DNA of 64,000 bases, taken from NCBI GenBank assembly GCA_003162055.1, contig PMNA01000026.1:34025-98024 (forward strand). The letters are read 5' to 3'. The position numbers and the translations under genes are program-made. Positions 32,981 through 41,423 of the stretch are shown in pieces. The notes beneath the pieces are model-generated. The model was given only the letters and a program-made list of their open reading frames with translations. It searched no databases and was not told where the DNA came from. Each line of letters opens with the position of its first letter. Position 1 is the first letter of the stretch. Origin of the DNA: Actinomycetota bacterium. Lineage in GTDB: Bacteria; Actinomycetota; Thermoleophilia; Gaiellales; Gaiellaceae.

Positions 32981-34114
32981 TTGGCTCTTAGCTTCCTAAT
33001 CGTCGATACGTACTACCCCGCCTTCCTCGAGTCGTTTCATGCGCGGCGCCCCGAGCTAGTCGGCGCGGATTACGAAGAGACCTTGGGCGCGTTGATGACA
33101 ACGTGTTTCGGCACTTCCGACTTCTACTCGAAGAACCTTCGCTTGCTTGGGCACGAGGCAATCGATGTCATCGCCAACGATCGGGTGCTGCAGGCGAAAT
33201 GGGCAGCCTCTCACGATATGGCTCTGGCCTCGCCGCCGGCGAGTCAGAAGCTGATGCGCAGAATTCCGTACCTACGGCGTTACGCAGAGGAGCGAGACTG
33301 GATCCTGCCGCTTCTCGCTCGACGCATCAAGGAAGAGCGACCCGACGTGTTGTACGTCCAAGACATCGGCCTCTGCGAGCCCTGGTTCATCCGCGAGGTC
33401 CGCCCATTCGCGAAGCTCATCGTCGGGCAGATTGCGAGTCTTCCGCCCGCGGAGCGCTATCTACGCGGCTGTGACCTCATCCTCACCTCGTTCCCGCGCT
33501 TCGTCGATCGATTTCGAAGCCTGGGAATCGGAAGCGAATACCTCAAAATCGGCTTCGAGTCCACGGTGCTCGACCGGTTGACCGAGCTTCCCCACCCTTA
33601 CGGCGCGGTCTTTGTCGGTGGGTTCGCGAACGTTCACACTCAGGGGAGCGCGATCCTCGAGAAGGTTGCCGCGGAGATCGAGCTCGACGTGTGGGGCTAT
33701 GGCGCCGAGAGCTTGCCGGCAGGATCGGCGCTGAAGAAGAGGTTCCACGGCGAGGCGTGGGGTTTGGATATGTACAACGTCTTCCACAATTCCAAGATCG
33801 TCGTCAACCGGCACGGCCTGGTCGCACCTGAGAACGAGGCCTTCGCCAACAACATGCGCCTCTACGAAGCGACGGGGGTCGGTGCCATGCTTCTCACCGA
33901 CGAGAAGGACAACCTGGATCAGCTCTTCGAGCTGGGAACGGAGGTCGTCTCGTATAGCGACGTGCACGATCTGGTCGAGAAGATCAGGTACTACCTTGCC
34001 CACGAAGAGGAGCGCAGTGCGATCGCGCACGCCGGTCAGGAACGTACGCTGAAAGACCATACGTACCTCCAGCGAATGAAGGAGCTGGAGCAGATCATTG
34101 AGGCTTATTCGTGA
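32981..34114 (+). CDS. CgeB-like GT-B glycosyltransferase
   Basis: A 377-residue protein. The N-terminal half reads LIVDTYYPAFLESFHARRPE and YVQDIGLCEPWFIREVRPF, typical of CgeB/DUF3880 proteins. The C-terminal half has GAVFVGGFANVHTQGSAILE and the conserved block VVNRHGLVAPENEAFANNMR leading to RLYEATGVGAMLLTDEKDN, which is the Glyco_trans_1_2 signature. This group is named after a Bacillus spore-maturation gene, and close glycan-locus members are taken as glycosyltransferases. Start is TTG 32981 with GAGG just upstream; no ATG lies nearby in frame. Confidence 0.82.
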   Translation: MALSFLIVDTYYPAFLESFHARRPELVGADYEETLGALMTTCFGTSDFYSKNLRLLGHEAIDVIANDRVLQAKWAASHDMALASPPASQKLMRRIPYLRRYAEERDWILPLLARRIKEERPDVLYVQDIGLCEPWFIREVRPFAKLIVGQIASLPPAERYLRGCDLILTSFPRFVDRFRSLGIGSEYLKIGFESTVLDRLTELPHPYGAVFVGGFANVHTQGSAILEKVAAEIELDVWGYGAESLPAGSALKKRFHGEAWGLDMYNVFHNSKIVVNRHGLVAPENEAFANNMRLYEATGVGAMLLTDEKDNLDQLFELGTEVVSYSDVHDLVEKIRYYLAHEEERSAIAHAGQERTLKDHTYLQRMKELEQIIEAYS

Positions 34115-34144
34115 GAACCGCTGGGACTGAGAGCACCTCGCCGA

Positions 34145-35155
34145 ATGGGAGAAGACGTGAACGAGGAAGTCAAGAAGACGTTTGAGGGCAAAGAGGTGCT
34201 GGTTACGGGCGGGCTCGGCTTCGTCGGAAGCAATCTCGCCGCGAAGCTCGTCGATTACGGCGCCCACGTCGTACTGCTGGATGCCATGATCCCCGGCCTC
34301 GGGGGCAACCTCTTCAACATCGAGCCGATACGCGATCAGGTCGTCGTGAACTTCTCTGACATACGCGACGAGCACAGCGTCAACTACATCGTGCGTGGCA
34401 AAGACTTCATCTTCCACCTGGCCGGCCAGAACGACCACGTACTGAGCCTCGCCGATCCCTTCCAGGACATAGACATCAACATCAAAGGATCGGTCGTGTT
34501 GCTCGAGGCGTGCCGGAAGTTCAATCCAACGGCCCGGTTGGTGTACACGGGGACGCGCGGCGAGTACGGGTCGGTCGCAAAACTACCTGCCAGCGAGGAC
34601 ACACCGATCAACCCGAAGGGCCTCTATGAGCTCTCGAGCCTGACCTCGCAGAAGATCTTCAAGATCTACCACGACAACCACGGCATCCACTCCGCGACGC
34701 TGCGCCTGACCAACATCTACGGCGAGCGAGCGCAGATGCACCACAGCCGTTTCGGCGTGGCGAACTGGTTTATCCGTCAGGCGATCGACGGAGAGACGAT
34801 CAAGGTGTTCGGCAATGGTCAGATTCTTCGCGACTTCCTGTACGTTCAGGACTGCGTCGATGCCATCCTCATGGCCGCATGTTGCGAGGAGGCTTACGGA
34901 GAGGTCCTGAACGTCGGCGACGACAAGGCGTCGAGCTTCCTCGAGCTTGCCAAGATCGCGATCGAGGAAGCTGGATCGGGCAACTGGGAATTCGCGCCCT
35001 TTACACAGGAGCGGGCCGCCCAGGAGCCCGGTGACTTCTACTCGGACATTTCCAAGATCCAACGCATCGTTGGCTGGGAGCCGACGACACCACTGCGCGA
35101 AGGCGTCAAGCAGACGATCGACTACTACCGTCGCAACAAGGCGGAGTACTGGTGA
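34145..35155 (+). CDS. NAD-dependent epimerase/dehydratase lacking the usual YxxxK lysine
   Basis: A 336-residue extended SDR. VLVTGGLGFVGSNLAAKLV is the NAD-binding loop, then LVYTGTRGEYG (catalytic Ser/Thr strand), LRLTNIYGERAQMHHSRFG and ILRDFLYVDDCVDA. The active-site position reads KGLYELSSLTSQK: the Tyr is present, but Lys at +4 is Ser. This variant marks a subgroup common in glycan loci. A later Lys may substitute, or chemistry may differ. GTG 34157, with GGGAGA just upstream, is an alternative start. Its stop overlaps the aminotransferase start (GTGA), so it probably feeds a 4-keto or 3-keto sugar to it. Confidence 0.85.
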   Translation: MGEDVNEEVKKTFEGKEVLVTGGLGFVGSNLAAKLVDYGAHVVLLDAMIPGLGGNLFNIEPIRDQVVVNFSDIRDEHSVNYIVRGKDFIFHLAGQNDHVLSLADPFQDIDINIKGSVVLLEACRKFNPTARLVYTGTRGEYGSVAKLPASEDTPINPKGLYELSSLTSQKIFKIYHDNHGIHSATLRLTNIYGERAQMHHSRFGVANWFIRQAIDGETIKVFGNGQILRDFLYVQDCVDAILMAACCEEAYGEVLNVGDDKASSFLELAKIAIEEAGSGNWEFAPFTQERAAQEPGDFYSDISKIQRIVGWEPTTPLREGVKQTIDYYRRNKAEYW

Positions 35156-36291
35156 GTAACGCCGGCGAGCCCGTAAAGGTGCCGTTCGGCAGCGTAAAGC
35201 GGGAGCTGGACGAATGCGGAGACGAAATCCGGGCGGCAGTCAATCGAGTCATCGAGTCCGGCTGGTTCATCCTCGGCCCGGAGGTCGAGGGCTTCGAGGC
35301 GGAGTTCTCGAGCCACCTCGGCGGCTCACCCGTAGTCGGCGTCGGCTCTGGGACAGAGGCGATTCATCTGGCTCTTCTCGCCACCGGCGTCGAGCACGGT
35401 GACTACGTCGTTACCGTTCCCAATACCGCTGTCCCGACCGCCTCGGCGATCAGCGCCGCCGGAGCCACGCCACTGTTCGTAGACATCGATGCGGCGAGTT
35501 TCACGATGGATCCGAAGAGCCTGCGCGAGCTCGTGGGCACGCAGAAACCGCGCCTGGGCCGGCGGCTCAAGGCCGTCGTACCGGTACATCTCTACGGTCA
35601 GTGCGCCGACATGGATCCGATCATGGAGATCGCCCGGGAGTTCGAGTTGGCCGTGGTGGAGGACGCCGCTCAGGCGGCCGGGGCCGAGTACAAGGGACGC
35701 AAGGCCGGCACCATCGGCGACTTCGGCGCGTTCAGCTTCTACCCGAGCAAGAACCTGGGCTGTTACGGAGACGGGGGCGCAGTGGTCACGCGAAGTAGCG
35801 ACGACGCGCAACGGATCAAGATGCTCCGGAACTACGGTCAAGAGCGGCGTTACTACCACGAGATCAAGGGCGTCAACAGTCGCCTCGACGAGATGCAAGC
35901 GGCTGTGTTGAGAGCCAAGCTACCTCACCTCGAGGCATGGAACGAGCGCCGGCGGCGGATCGCCGCTGCGTACCAGACAATGATCGAAAACCTGCGCGTA
36001 AGCAGCCCCGCGTGTATGGACTATGCGGTCCATGCATGGCACCTCTACGTTATTCGCCATCCCGAGCGAGACAAGCTCGCCGAGTCGCTTGCGAAACGTG
36101 GAGTCGCAACGCTCATCCATTACCCGGTGCCGATTCATCTCCAGCGCGCGTATCGAGACCTCGGCCTGCGGGAGGGCGCCTATCCCGTCGCGGAGGCCGC
36201 GGCGTCCGAGGTTCTCTCGCTGCCGATCTTTCCGCAGCTGGCAGAGGACGAGATCGAGTACGTCTGCCGACAGGTCAATGAAAGCGAATGA
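35152..36291 (+). CDS. DegT/DnrJ/EryC1/StrS sugar aminotransferase
   Basis: A 379-residue PLP enzyme. Landmarks in order are FILGPEVEGFEAEFSSHLGG near residue 40, GVGSGTEAIHLALLATGV (PLP phosphate), VVEDAAQAAGAEYKG (the PLP-contacting Asp), SFYPSKNLGCYGDGGAVVT with the Schiff-base Lys, and NSRLDEMQAAVLRAKL. It moves an amino group, usually from Glu, to a keto NDP-sugar, giving a 3- or 4-amino sugar. It is overlapped by the dehydratase upstream and by the next gene downstream (ATGA). No acetyltransferase directly follows, so N-acylation, if any, is by another gene. Confidence 0.93.
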   Translation: MSNAGEPVKVPFGSVKRELDECGDEIRAAVNRVIESGWFILGPEVEGFEAEFSSHLGGSPVVGVGSGTEAIHLALLATGVEHGDYVVTVPNTAVPTASAISAAGATPLFVDIDAASFTMDPKSLRELVGTQKPRLGRRLKAVVPVHLYGQCADMDPIMEIAREFELAVVEDAAQAAGAEYKGRKAGTIGDFGAFSFYPSKNLGCYGDGGAVVTRSSDDAQRIKMLRNYGQERRYYHEIKGVNSRLDEMQAAVLRAKLPHLEAWNERRRRIAAAYQTMIENLRVSSPACMDYAVHAWHLYVIRHPERDKLAESLAKRGVATLIHYPVPIHLQRAYRDLGLREGAYPVAEAAASEVLSLPIFPQLAEDEIEYVCRQVNESE

Positions 36292-38012
36292 GCCGCTCGG
36301 CGGAGACCGATGTAGTGCACTACGACTTCTGCACACTGTTCGATAAGAACTACCTGTTCAAGGGGCTGGCTCTTCACGAGTCGCTTCGGCGCCACGTCGA
36401 AGACTTCACGCTCTGGATTCTCTGTATGGACGACACGGCGTTCGACGTTCTCGAGCGACTCGATCTGCCCGACGTCAAACTGCTGTCTCTCGCCCAATTC
36501 GAGGACGAGGATCTACTCGCGGCGAAAGAGACTCGGACGCAGGTCGAGTATTGCTGGACTTGCACTCCGAGTCTGCCGCTCTACCTGCTCGAGCACGAGC
36601 CGGGGCTCGAGTCGATCAGCTACCTCGACGCAGATCTTTTCTTCTCGGACGATCCCGCGCCCGTTTTCCAGGAGCTCGGTGAGGGGTCGATCGGCATTGT
36701 CGGCCATCGCTACGGGCCCAAATGGGAGGCCCTTGCGGAAGACTCGGGCATCTACAACGTCGGGTTCATGGTGTTCAGGAACGACAAGCGCGCGCTGACA
36801 TGTCTGAGCTGGTGGCGCGATCGATGCATCGAGTGGTGCTACCACCGGGTCGAAGACGGCAAGATGGGCGACCAGAAGTATCTCGACGACTGGCCTGCGC
36901 GGTTCGAAGGCGTCGTCGTCCTGCAGTACAAGGGAGCAGGGCTCGCCCCTTGGAACTTCGACAGGTACACGATCAGCAAGAAGAGCGGCGTGATATTGGT
37001 CGATGATGAGCCGCTCATCGTCAGTCATCTCCATTCGCTCGAGATCGTTGACGATGGCAAGAACTTCATACTTGCCTATCCCGAGTATGGCGTGAGCAGG
37101 ACGAACGCGAAGCTCCTCTACGGCGACTACACCAAAGCGCTCCGACGAGCTATCGATACGACCCGAGTCCTGGAGCCCGGATATTCGTACGGCATCGGCG
37201 AGGTCTCACCCCACGCGCAACGTGAGCGTCTCCGGATCCAGAGGAGAGCCCGGTTGAGGCGCTTGTTGAGCTCGATTCCGCCGCTGCGCTGGGGGTGGCA
37301 CTACGCGAAACGCGTCTTGCGTCCCACCGTCGAACCCGTAATACCGGAAGGGAGCTTGAAGGACTCCTGGAAAGCTCCCGAGGTTGCGAAACAGCAGAAA
37401 GCGCTGATTGAGGAAGAGCTTCGCGACCCAACCGGAGTTGCTCCGTTCAGAACGTTCCTCGACATCGTTGATTATGTCCTCCAAAACGAGGACATTCGCG
37501 CCTCCCGATTCCTCGACATCGGTTGCGGTGTCGGGCACTACTCCGAGCTTCTTCACCGATTTCATCCGGGCCGCTTCGACTACATGGGTTGCGACTACTC
37601 ACCGGCAATGATCGAAACAGCGGAAGCCTTGTGGCCGCACTCGAAGTTCGTCGTCCACGATGTCTTCGACCAGGGTTTCGACTACTCCAGCTACGACATC
37701 GTCATGGCGAGCGCCCTCGTCGATGTGATCGAGGACTTCTGGACGGTGCTCGACATCCTTTTCGCGAAAACGTCGAATCTGCTCATCCTGCACCGCCAGC
37801 GACTCACGGACGAGGCGTCCTACTCGGTGACCGCTTCTGGCTATGTGGGTCAGAACACATATGCGACGTACTTGAATCTGGGCGAGCTGGAAATGCGCCT
37901 GGATCGATTTGGGTTGCGAATCCGGAAGGATTTTCCCGTTTCCGACGATATTCATAGCTTCCTGATCGAGCGGGCTCGGCCGCTGGAGACCGCAACAGTC
38001 GGCGAAGCTTGA
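36288..38012 (+). CDS. Glycosyltransferase-methyltransferase fusion
   Basis: A 574-residue two-domain protein. Residues ~5-290 are a GT-A domain of the GT8-like nucleotide-diphospho-sugar transferase kind: FDKNYLFKGLALHESLRRHV, ISYLDADLFFSDDPAPVFQ (DxD), IYNVGFMVFRNDKRAL and GDQKYLDDWP. A basic linker (~300-370) leads to a class I methyltransferase (~375-574) with FLDIGCGVGHYSELL, MGCDYSPAMIETAEALWP and DIVMASALVDVIEDFW. It differs in GT type from the other fusion (22275). ATG 36288 overlaps the aminotransferase stop, so it is likely to act on the same amino sugar. Confidence 0.85.
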   Translation: MSRSAETDVVHYDFCTLFDKNYLFKGLALHESLRRHVEDFTLWILCMDDTAFDVLERLDLPDVKLLSLAQFEDEDLLAAKETRTQVEYCWTCTPSLPLYLLEHEPGLESISYLDADLFFSDDPAPVFQELGEGSIGIVGHRYGPKWEALAEDSGIYNVGFMVFRNDKRALTCLSWWRDRCIEWCYHRVEDGKMGDQKYLDDWPARFEGVVVLQYKGAGLAPWNFDRYTISKKSGVILVDDEPLIVSHLHSLEIVDDGKNFILAYPEYGVSRTNAKLLYGDYTKALRRAIDTTRVLEPGYSYGIGEVSPHAQRERLRIQRRARLRRLLSSIPPLRWGWHYAKRVLRPTVEPVIPEGSLKDSWKAPEVAKQQKALIEEELRDPTGVAPFRTFLDIVDYVLQNEDIRASRFLDIGCGVGHYSELLHRFHPGRFDYMGCDYSPAMIETAEALWPHSKFVVHDVFDQGFDYSSYDIVMASALVDVIEDFWTVLDILFAKTSNLLILHRQRLTDEASYSVTASGYVGQNTYATYLNLGELEMRLDRFGLRIRKDFPVSDDIHSFLIERARPLETATVGEA

Positions 38013-38845
38013 GACTCCGAATGCGCAATCACAAGAGCCAACCGCTCGTCTCGATCGTCACGCCCTCGTTCAACCAGGCGGCGTTCATCGAGCGAACGAT
38101 CGCGAGCGTTGCGAGCCAGGATTACCCGAATGTCGAGCACATTGTGTTCGACGGTGGCTCCAGCGACGGAACGATCGAGATACTGAAGAAGTACCCCCAG
38201 CTCGACTGGCTGTCCGAGCCCGACGAAGGTCAGTCCTCAGCGATCAACAAGGGCTTCAAGAAGGCCAAGGGTGAGATCATCGGCTGGCTCAACTCCGACG
38301 ACATCTACCTCCCGGGCGCCATTCGCGAAGCGGTCGAATACCTTCAAGCTCACTCCGAGACGGCGCTCGTCTACAGCGATTTCATGGAGATCGAGGCCGA
38401 CGACCACGAGCGGGCGAGGGTGCTGACGGAGCCTTTCGATCTGGAGCGGATGCTGAACCGAGGCAATCTCCTTCCGCAGCCGTCGACGTTCTTCCGGCGC
38501 GAGGTCTTCGACCGTGTCGGATACCTCAACCCCGACTACCGCTACGCCATGGACTACGACTACTGGATCCGGATCGCCAAGTCCAGCCTACGCCTCGATC
38601 GCGTCGACCGGTGCTGGTCGGGATTCCGTCTCCACGGCACCTCCAAGACGATCTCCGAGGGCTCGAGGGCCTGGAGGGAGCATCGACGCATATCTCGCGC
38701 CTACGGAGGCCGTTTCCTGGTGCCGCTGTTCTATGGATACCGACGACTGGTCTACCTCAGGCTCGCCAACTCGCGCTTTCGCTCTCTTGGCATGCGAGTC
38801 AACCGCGTGTTCCGCAAACTCGGGTTCAAAGGCTTTCACGGCTGA
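38009..38845 (+). CDS. GT2 family glycosyltransferase
   Basis: A 278-residue GT-A enzyme. VSIVTPSFNQAAFIERTIA is followed by VFDGGSSDGTIEILKK, then AINKGFKKAKGEIIGWLNSD with the SDD metal motif, and DYRYAMDYDYWIRIAKSS. This subgroup is usually annotated as a capsular GT2. Start could be TTG 38009, which overlaps the previous stop (TTGA), or ATG 38021; neither has a strong RBS. It ends the long same-strand run that began at 20004, and a MITE-like element lies 25 bp downstream. Confidence 0.88.
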   Translation: MRLRMRNHKSQPLVSIVTPSFNQAAFIERTIASVASQDYPNVEHIVFDGGSSDGTIEILKKYPQLDWLSEPDEGQSSAINKGFKKAKGEIIGWLNSDDIYLPGAIREAVEYLQAHSETALVYSDFMEIEADDHERARVLTEPFDLERMLNRGNLLPQPSTFFRREVFDRVGYLNPDYRYAMDYDYWIRIAKSSLRLDRVDRCWSGFRLHGTSKTISEGSRAWREHRRISRAYGGRFLVPLFYGYRRLVYLRLANSRFRSLGMRVNRVFRKLGFKGFHG

Positions 38846-38870
38846 GTCGCAACGCCGCGGGAAGAGCTCA

Positions 38871-39031
38871 GAGCCTATCCCGATAGGCGGGCGCGGTTGA
38901 GGTGGTCGAGGCGTGGATGCCAGGGGCCGCACGAGACGTGAAAGCGCACTGGCAGTGCGGTGAGCGGCTCGGGTGGTTCATGGCGCCGCGAAACGGCCGC
39001 ATCGGGCGTGCGGGCCTACCGGGATAGGCTC
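38871..39031. mobile_element. 161-bp MITE-like element with 17-bp terminal inverted repeats
   Basis: The left end GAGCCTATCCCGATAGG (38871-38887) and right end CCTACCGGGATAGGCTC (39015-39031) are complementary at 16 of 17 positions. The inside has no transposase gene; it contains a near-palindrome CGCACTGGCAGTGCG. Ends beginning GAGCCT recall IS5-family elements (recollection, not a search). The flanks TCA and TTA do not give a clear target duplication. Confidence 0.6.
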
Positions 39032-39087
39032 TTAGTCCCATCCTCCCCCGTCCGGCGACCGATGGGCGGTTCGATTCGGCTGGGGAA

Positions 39088-39939
39088 CTAGCCCGATCTT
39101 CGCCGAGAGAAGAGACGGCGTCGAGATTCGTCCTGGTACCACTCTGTCCGCCAGTTCGTGCCAAAACGCGGAGCCTCGAAGGTGGGCGGGCACGAAATCG
39201 TCTTCTCGATGACGGTCAGGATCGGGTAGTGATGCACTGATGCGACCTGCTGGTGCAACGAGCTCGCGGGGGTGCGCTCGTGCGGCCCACTGATGTCGCT
39301 CAGAGAACGAGTCAGTCCATCCACGAACGAGTGGAAAGGCTGAAAAGGCCCGTGGATGTCCTCGCAGATGTACACGCCGCCGGGGCGAAGGTGCGGAAGC
39401 AAGCTCTTCAGCGTGACGACCTGTTGATGGGGCCTGTGACCACCGTCGTCGATCACAACATCGATCATCGGCACTTCTCGGAGTAAGCGCTTCCAGAACT
39501 CGGGATCTCCCTGATCGCCGACGAAGATCTCGAATCCGTCCTTCTCTAGCTCTTTACAGGCGGGGTTGATGTCCAGGCCGTAGATACGCGCGTCCGGGCC
39601 GAAGTAGTCGCGCCACATGTAAAGGCTTCCGCCACCCAGCACGCCGATTTCCAAGATACCAATCGATTTACCGCGAAACCGGCTCAGGTGGCGATCGTAA
39701 ACGTCATAGTAGTGCTCCCACTTCCAGATTCCTGGTCCCTCTCTATTTTCTCTCGCGAACGCTTCGAGCGGACTCACGACATCCGGTGTTTCTTTCGGAG
39801 CGATATCTGGAGCCGCGATCTGCCGGCCGTAGCGATAACCGAGGGCGAAATAGCGAAAGAATCCGACGGCACGATAGATAAATCGCGCAGGTTTAATGAG
39901 GTGTAAACGCGCGATAAGGCGTCGCGCCGACGCTTGCAT
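39088..39939 (-). CDS. Class I SAM methyltransferase (MycE/TylF-like sugar O-methyltransferase)
   Basis: A 283-residue enzyme. Around residue 70, GPGIWKWEHYYDVYDRHLS precedes the SAM loop SIGILEIGVLGGGSLYMWRD, then ARIYGLDINPACKELEK, and DVVIDDGGHRPHQQVVTL, which holds the metal/catalytic DDGGH. YICEDIHGPFQPFHSFVDG completes the pattern seen in mycinamicin- and macrocin-type O-methyltransferases, which methylate sugar hydroxyls with Mg. It is transcribed opposite to the long run. An AT-rich tract (TATATATA near 39952) just upstream may be part of its promoter. Confidence 0.88.
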   Translation of the reverse strand: MQASARRLIARLHLIKPARFIYRAVGFFRYFALGYRYGRQIAAPDIAPKETPDVVSPLEAFARENREGPGIWKWEHYYDVYDRHLSRFRGKSIGILEIGVLGGGSLYMWRDYFGPDARIYGLDINPACKELEKDGFEIFVGDQGDPEFWKRLLREVPMIDVVIDDGGHRPHQQVVTLKSLLPHLRPGGVYICEDIHGPFQPFHSFVDGLTRSLSDISGPHERTPASSLHQQVASVHHYPILTVIEKTISCPPTFEAPRFGTNWRTEWYQDESRRRLFSRRRSG

Positions 39940-40529
39940 GATGGCACCGAGTATATATATCCCCTCGACAGAAAGGCTCTTTATCGAGAAATCGGTCTAG
40001 GTGGATGTCGTACGGCCGGGTCCTTCACGAGTCGAGCATCTATGCCTTCTAGGCTCTGATTCCAACCCGAGCGCGCCAAAGGCGACAGCACGCGCCCGAT
40101 TGAAGCTACGAACTTGCGTTTGAGATCGACGGCCTCGAACTCCGGCAGATCGAGAGTCCGGCGGTGAGCCTTCCGCGCCTCGGGAAAACCTCACCGGTCG
40201 CGCGCTGGCCTTGTCGAGCGAGAGCTCGACCTAATCCTGCGCTTCGGACAGTAGGTCAAACGCAGCGTGCCCCCGGCGATTGGCGGCAAGCGGTGCGTCG
40301 AGGTAGTCGAAGCGAACGCCGGCCGGCACCGGTAGCAGCCGGAGGTTGCCTCTCGAAAACTCGCCATCGCTCCTTTACCGGCCGCTCGCACTCGAGCCAG
40401 GCGGTATCGTGGACCGGTCGAGATGATGCCCGAAGCCGCATCCGGAAGCCGCTACGACGAGCTGGACGCCTGCGGGCGAACGAGAGCTGGTCGTCTCTGT
40501 GATCGTCCCCAACCGGTCCCGACGCAAGG
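39940..40529. other. 590 bp without an intact gene
   Basis: Apart from the promoter-like AT tract near 39950 and the decayed GT2 listed separately, no intact frame is credible. On the + strand, GAGCTGGTCGTCTCTGTGAT near 40485 could encode a GT2-like N-terminus (VSVIVPN) that breaks off at once. This may be another fragment or chance. Confidence 0.5.
39981..40380 (-). pseudogene. Decayed GT2 glycosyltransferase, C-terminal part
   Basis: Reading the minus strand from about 40380, one frame gives SRGNLRLLPVPAG then VRFDYLDAPLAANRRGH, matching the GT2 block that reads ARFDYLDEPLAVYYRGH in the gene at 16719. It continues to an in-frame TAG after FDLLSEAQD and resumes as VELSLDKASARPVRFSR. It then needs a frame change to continue as AHRRTLDLPEFEAVDLKRKF and SIGRVLSPLARSGWNQSL, ending at TAA 39983-39981. 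The stop plus the frameshift and the absent N-terminal catalytic half mark a pseudogene. Confidence 0.6.
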
Positions 40530-41423
40530 GTGACAGCCGGGATGAGCTCGGACTCTTCGCCCCCGGTTGACGTCGCCGTCAACGTCTTTCGGAAGCCATA
40601 CCAGACCGCAGTTACGCTGCTGTCGCTCTTGCGGCATTCCGGCGATCTGATCGACAAGATCTATTTGACAGTCGACGAGTCCGGGACGGAGCATCTCTAC
40701 GGTTCTCTTCTCGAGCGACTCACTGGGCGGTGCGTTCTGTTCGTCCCGAGGTTTCACTACTGGGTTCGCTCCTCGAAGTACTACCGCTTCCTCTTTCGCT
40801 ATCGAGTGTTCCGGCACTCTCTTCGCTACCAGTACGCCTGGGAGAACACCGACAAGAAGTACCTGTTTCTCACCCACACTGACCTGCTCTATTCCGCCGA
40901 TGTCGTCCGGCGCTATCTCGAGGTCATCGATGACCGCATCGGCGTGGGCGAAGTCGGCATGTGCTGGAACTGCCCGGCCAGCACTGCGGGCCTTTGCTCG
41001 AGCGAGCGGTACCTGGAGTATCGCCCGTCAGTCGCCGGCTATGCCGAGTTGACGCGCGAACACCCTGGCGCGAGGTCCAAGTACTACCCGCGTTATCGCC
41101 ACGAGACCGCCTGGCCCCTGCCGGAGTGTCGCTTGAACGAATGGGCGTGCATGATCGACATGGAAAAAGCGCGTCCGATCACCATGCCGTACGGGCCCTG
41201 CACGCCGATGGGCGCCATGTACCTGGATATCGGAACCGAATGGTTCTACGAAGCTCACCGGCTCGGATACTCCGTTGAGCATGTCGGTCGGACTGGATAC
41301 TACGCTCATGCGTGGGCCACCCCCGGTTACAACGGACACGAGCTTTTGTTCGACAAAGAGCAGTACCGTCAAGCAGAAGAGACCGCAAAGCGAATGCTCA
41401 GAGATGAATACGACTTCGCTTAG
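40530..41423 (+). CDS. Putative glycosyltransferase of unrecognised family
   Basis: A 297-residue soluble protein with no family I can name. The beginning VDVAVNVFRKPYQTAVTLLS resembles a GT-A first strand, with IDKIYLTVDESG in place of the second. KYLFLTHTDLLYSADVVRRY has a hydrophobic strand ending in an acidic site that might be a DxD equivalent. Trp, Tyr and Cys residues are frequent (GEVGMCWNCPASTAGLC, YYPRYRHETAWPLP). Start is GTG 40530 or ATG 40542. It overlaps the following polymerase gene by 20 bp. By context a glycosyltransferase is the best guess. Confidence 0.6.
   Translation: MTAGMSSDSSPPVDVAVNVFRKPYQTAVTLLSLLRHSGDLIDKIYLTVDESGTEHLYGSLLERLTGRCVLFVPRFHYWVRSSKYYRFLFRYRVFRHSLRYQYAWENTDKKYLFLTHTDLLYSADVVRRYLEVIDDRIGVGEVGMCWNCPASTAGLCSSERYLEYRPSVAGYAELTREHPGARSKYYPRYRHETAWPLPECRLNEWACMIDMEKARPITMPYGPCTPMGAMYLDIGTEWFYEAHRLGYSVEHVGRTGYYAHAWATPGYNGHELLFDKEQYRQAEETAKRMLRDEYDFA

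Noticed and set aside
40164..40502. 112-residue plus-strand open frame before 40530
   Set aside because: Arg/Ser-rich, no RBS or family, and lies over the decayed GT2 on the other strand.
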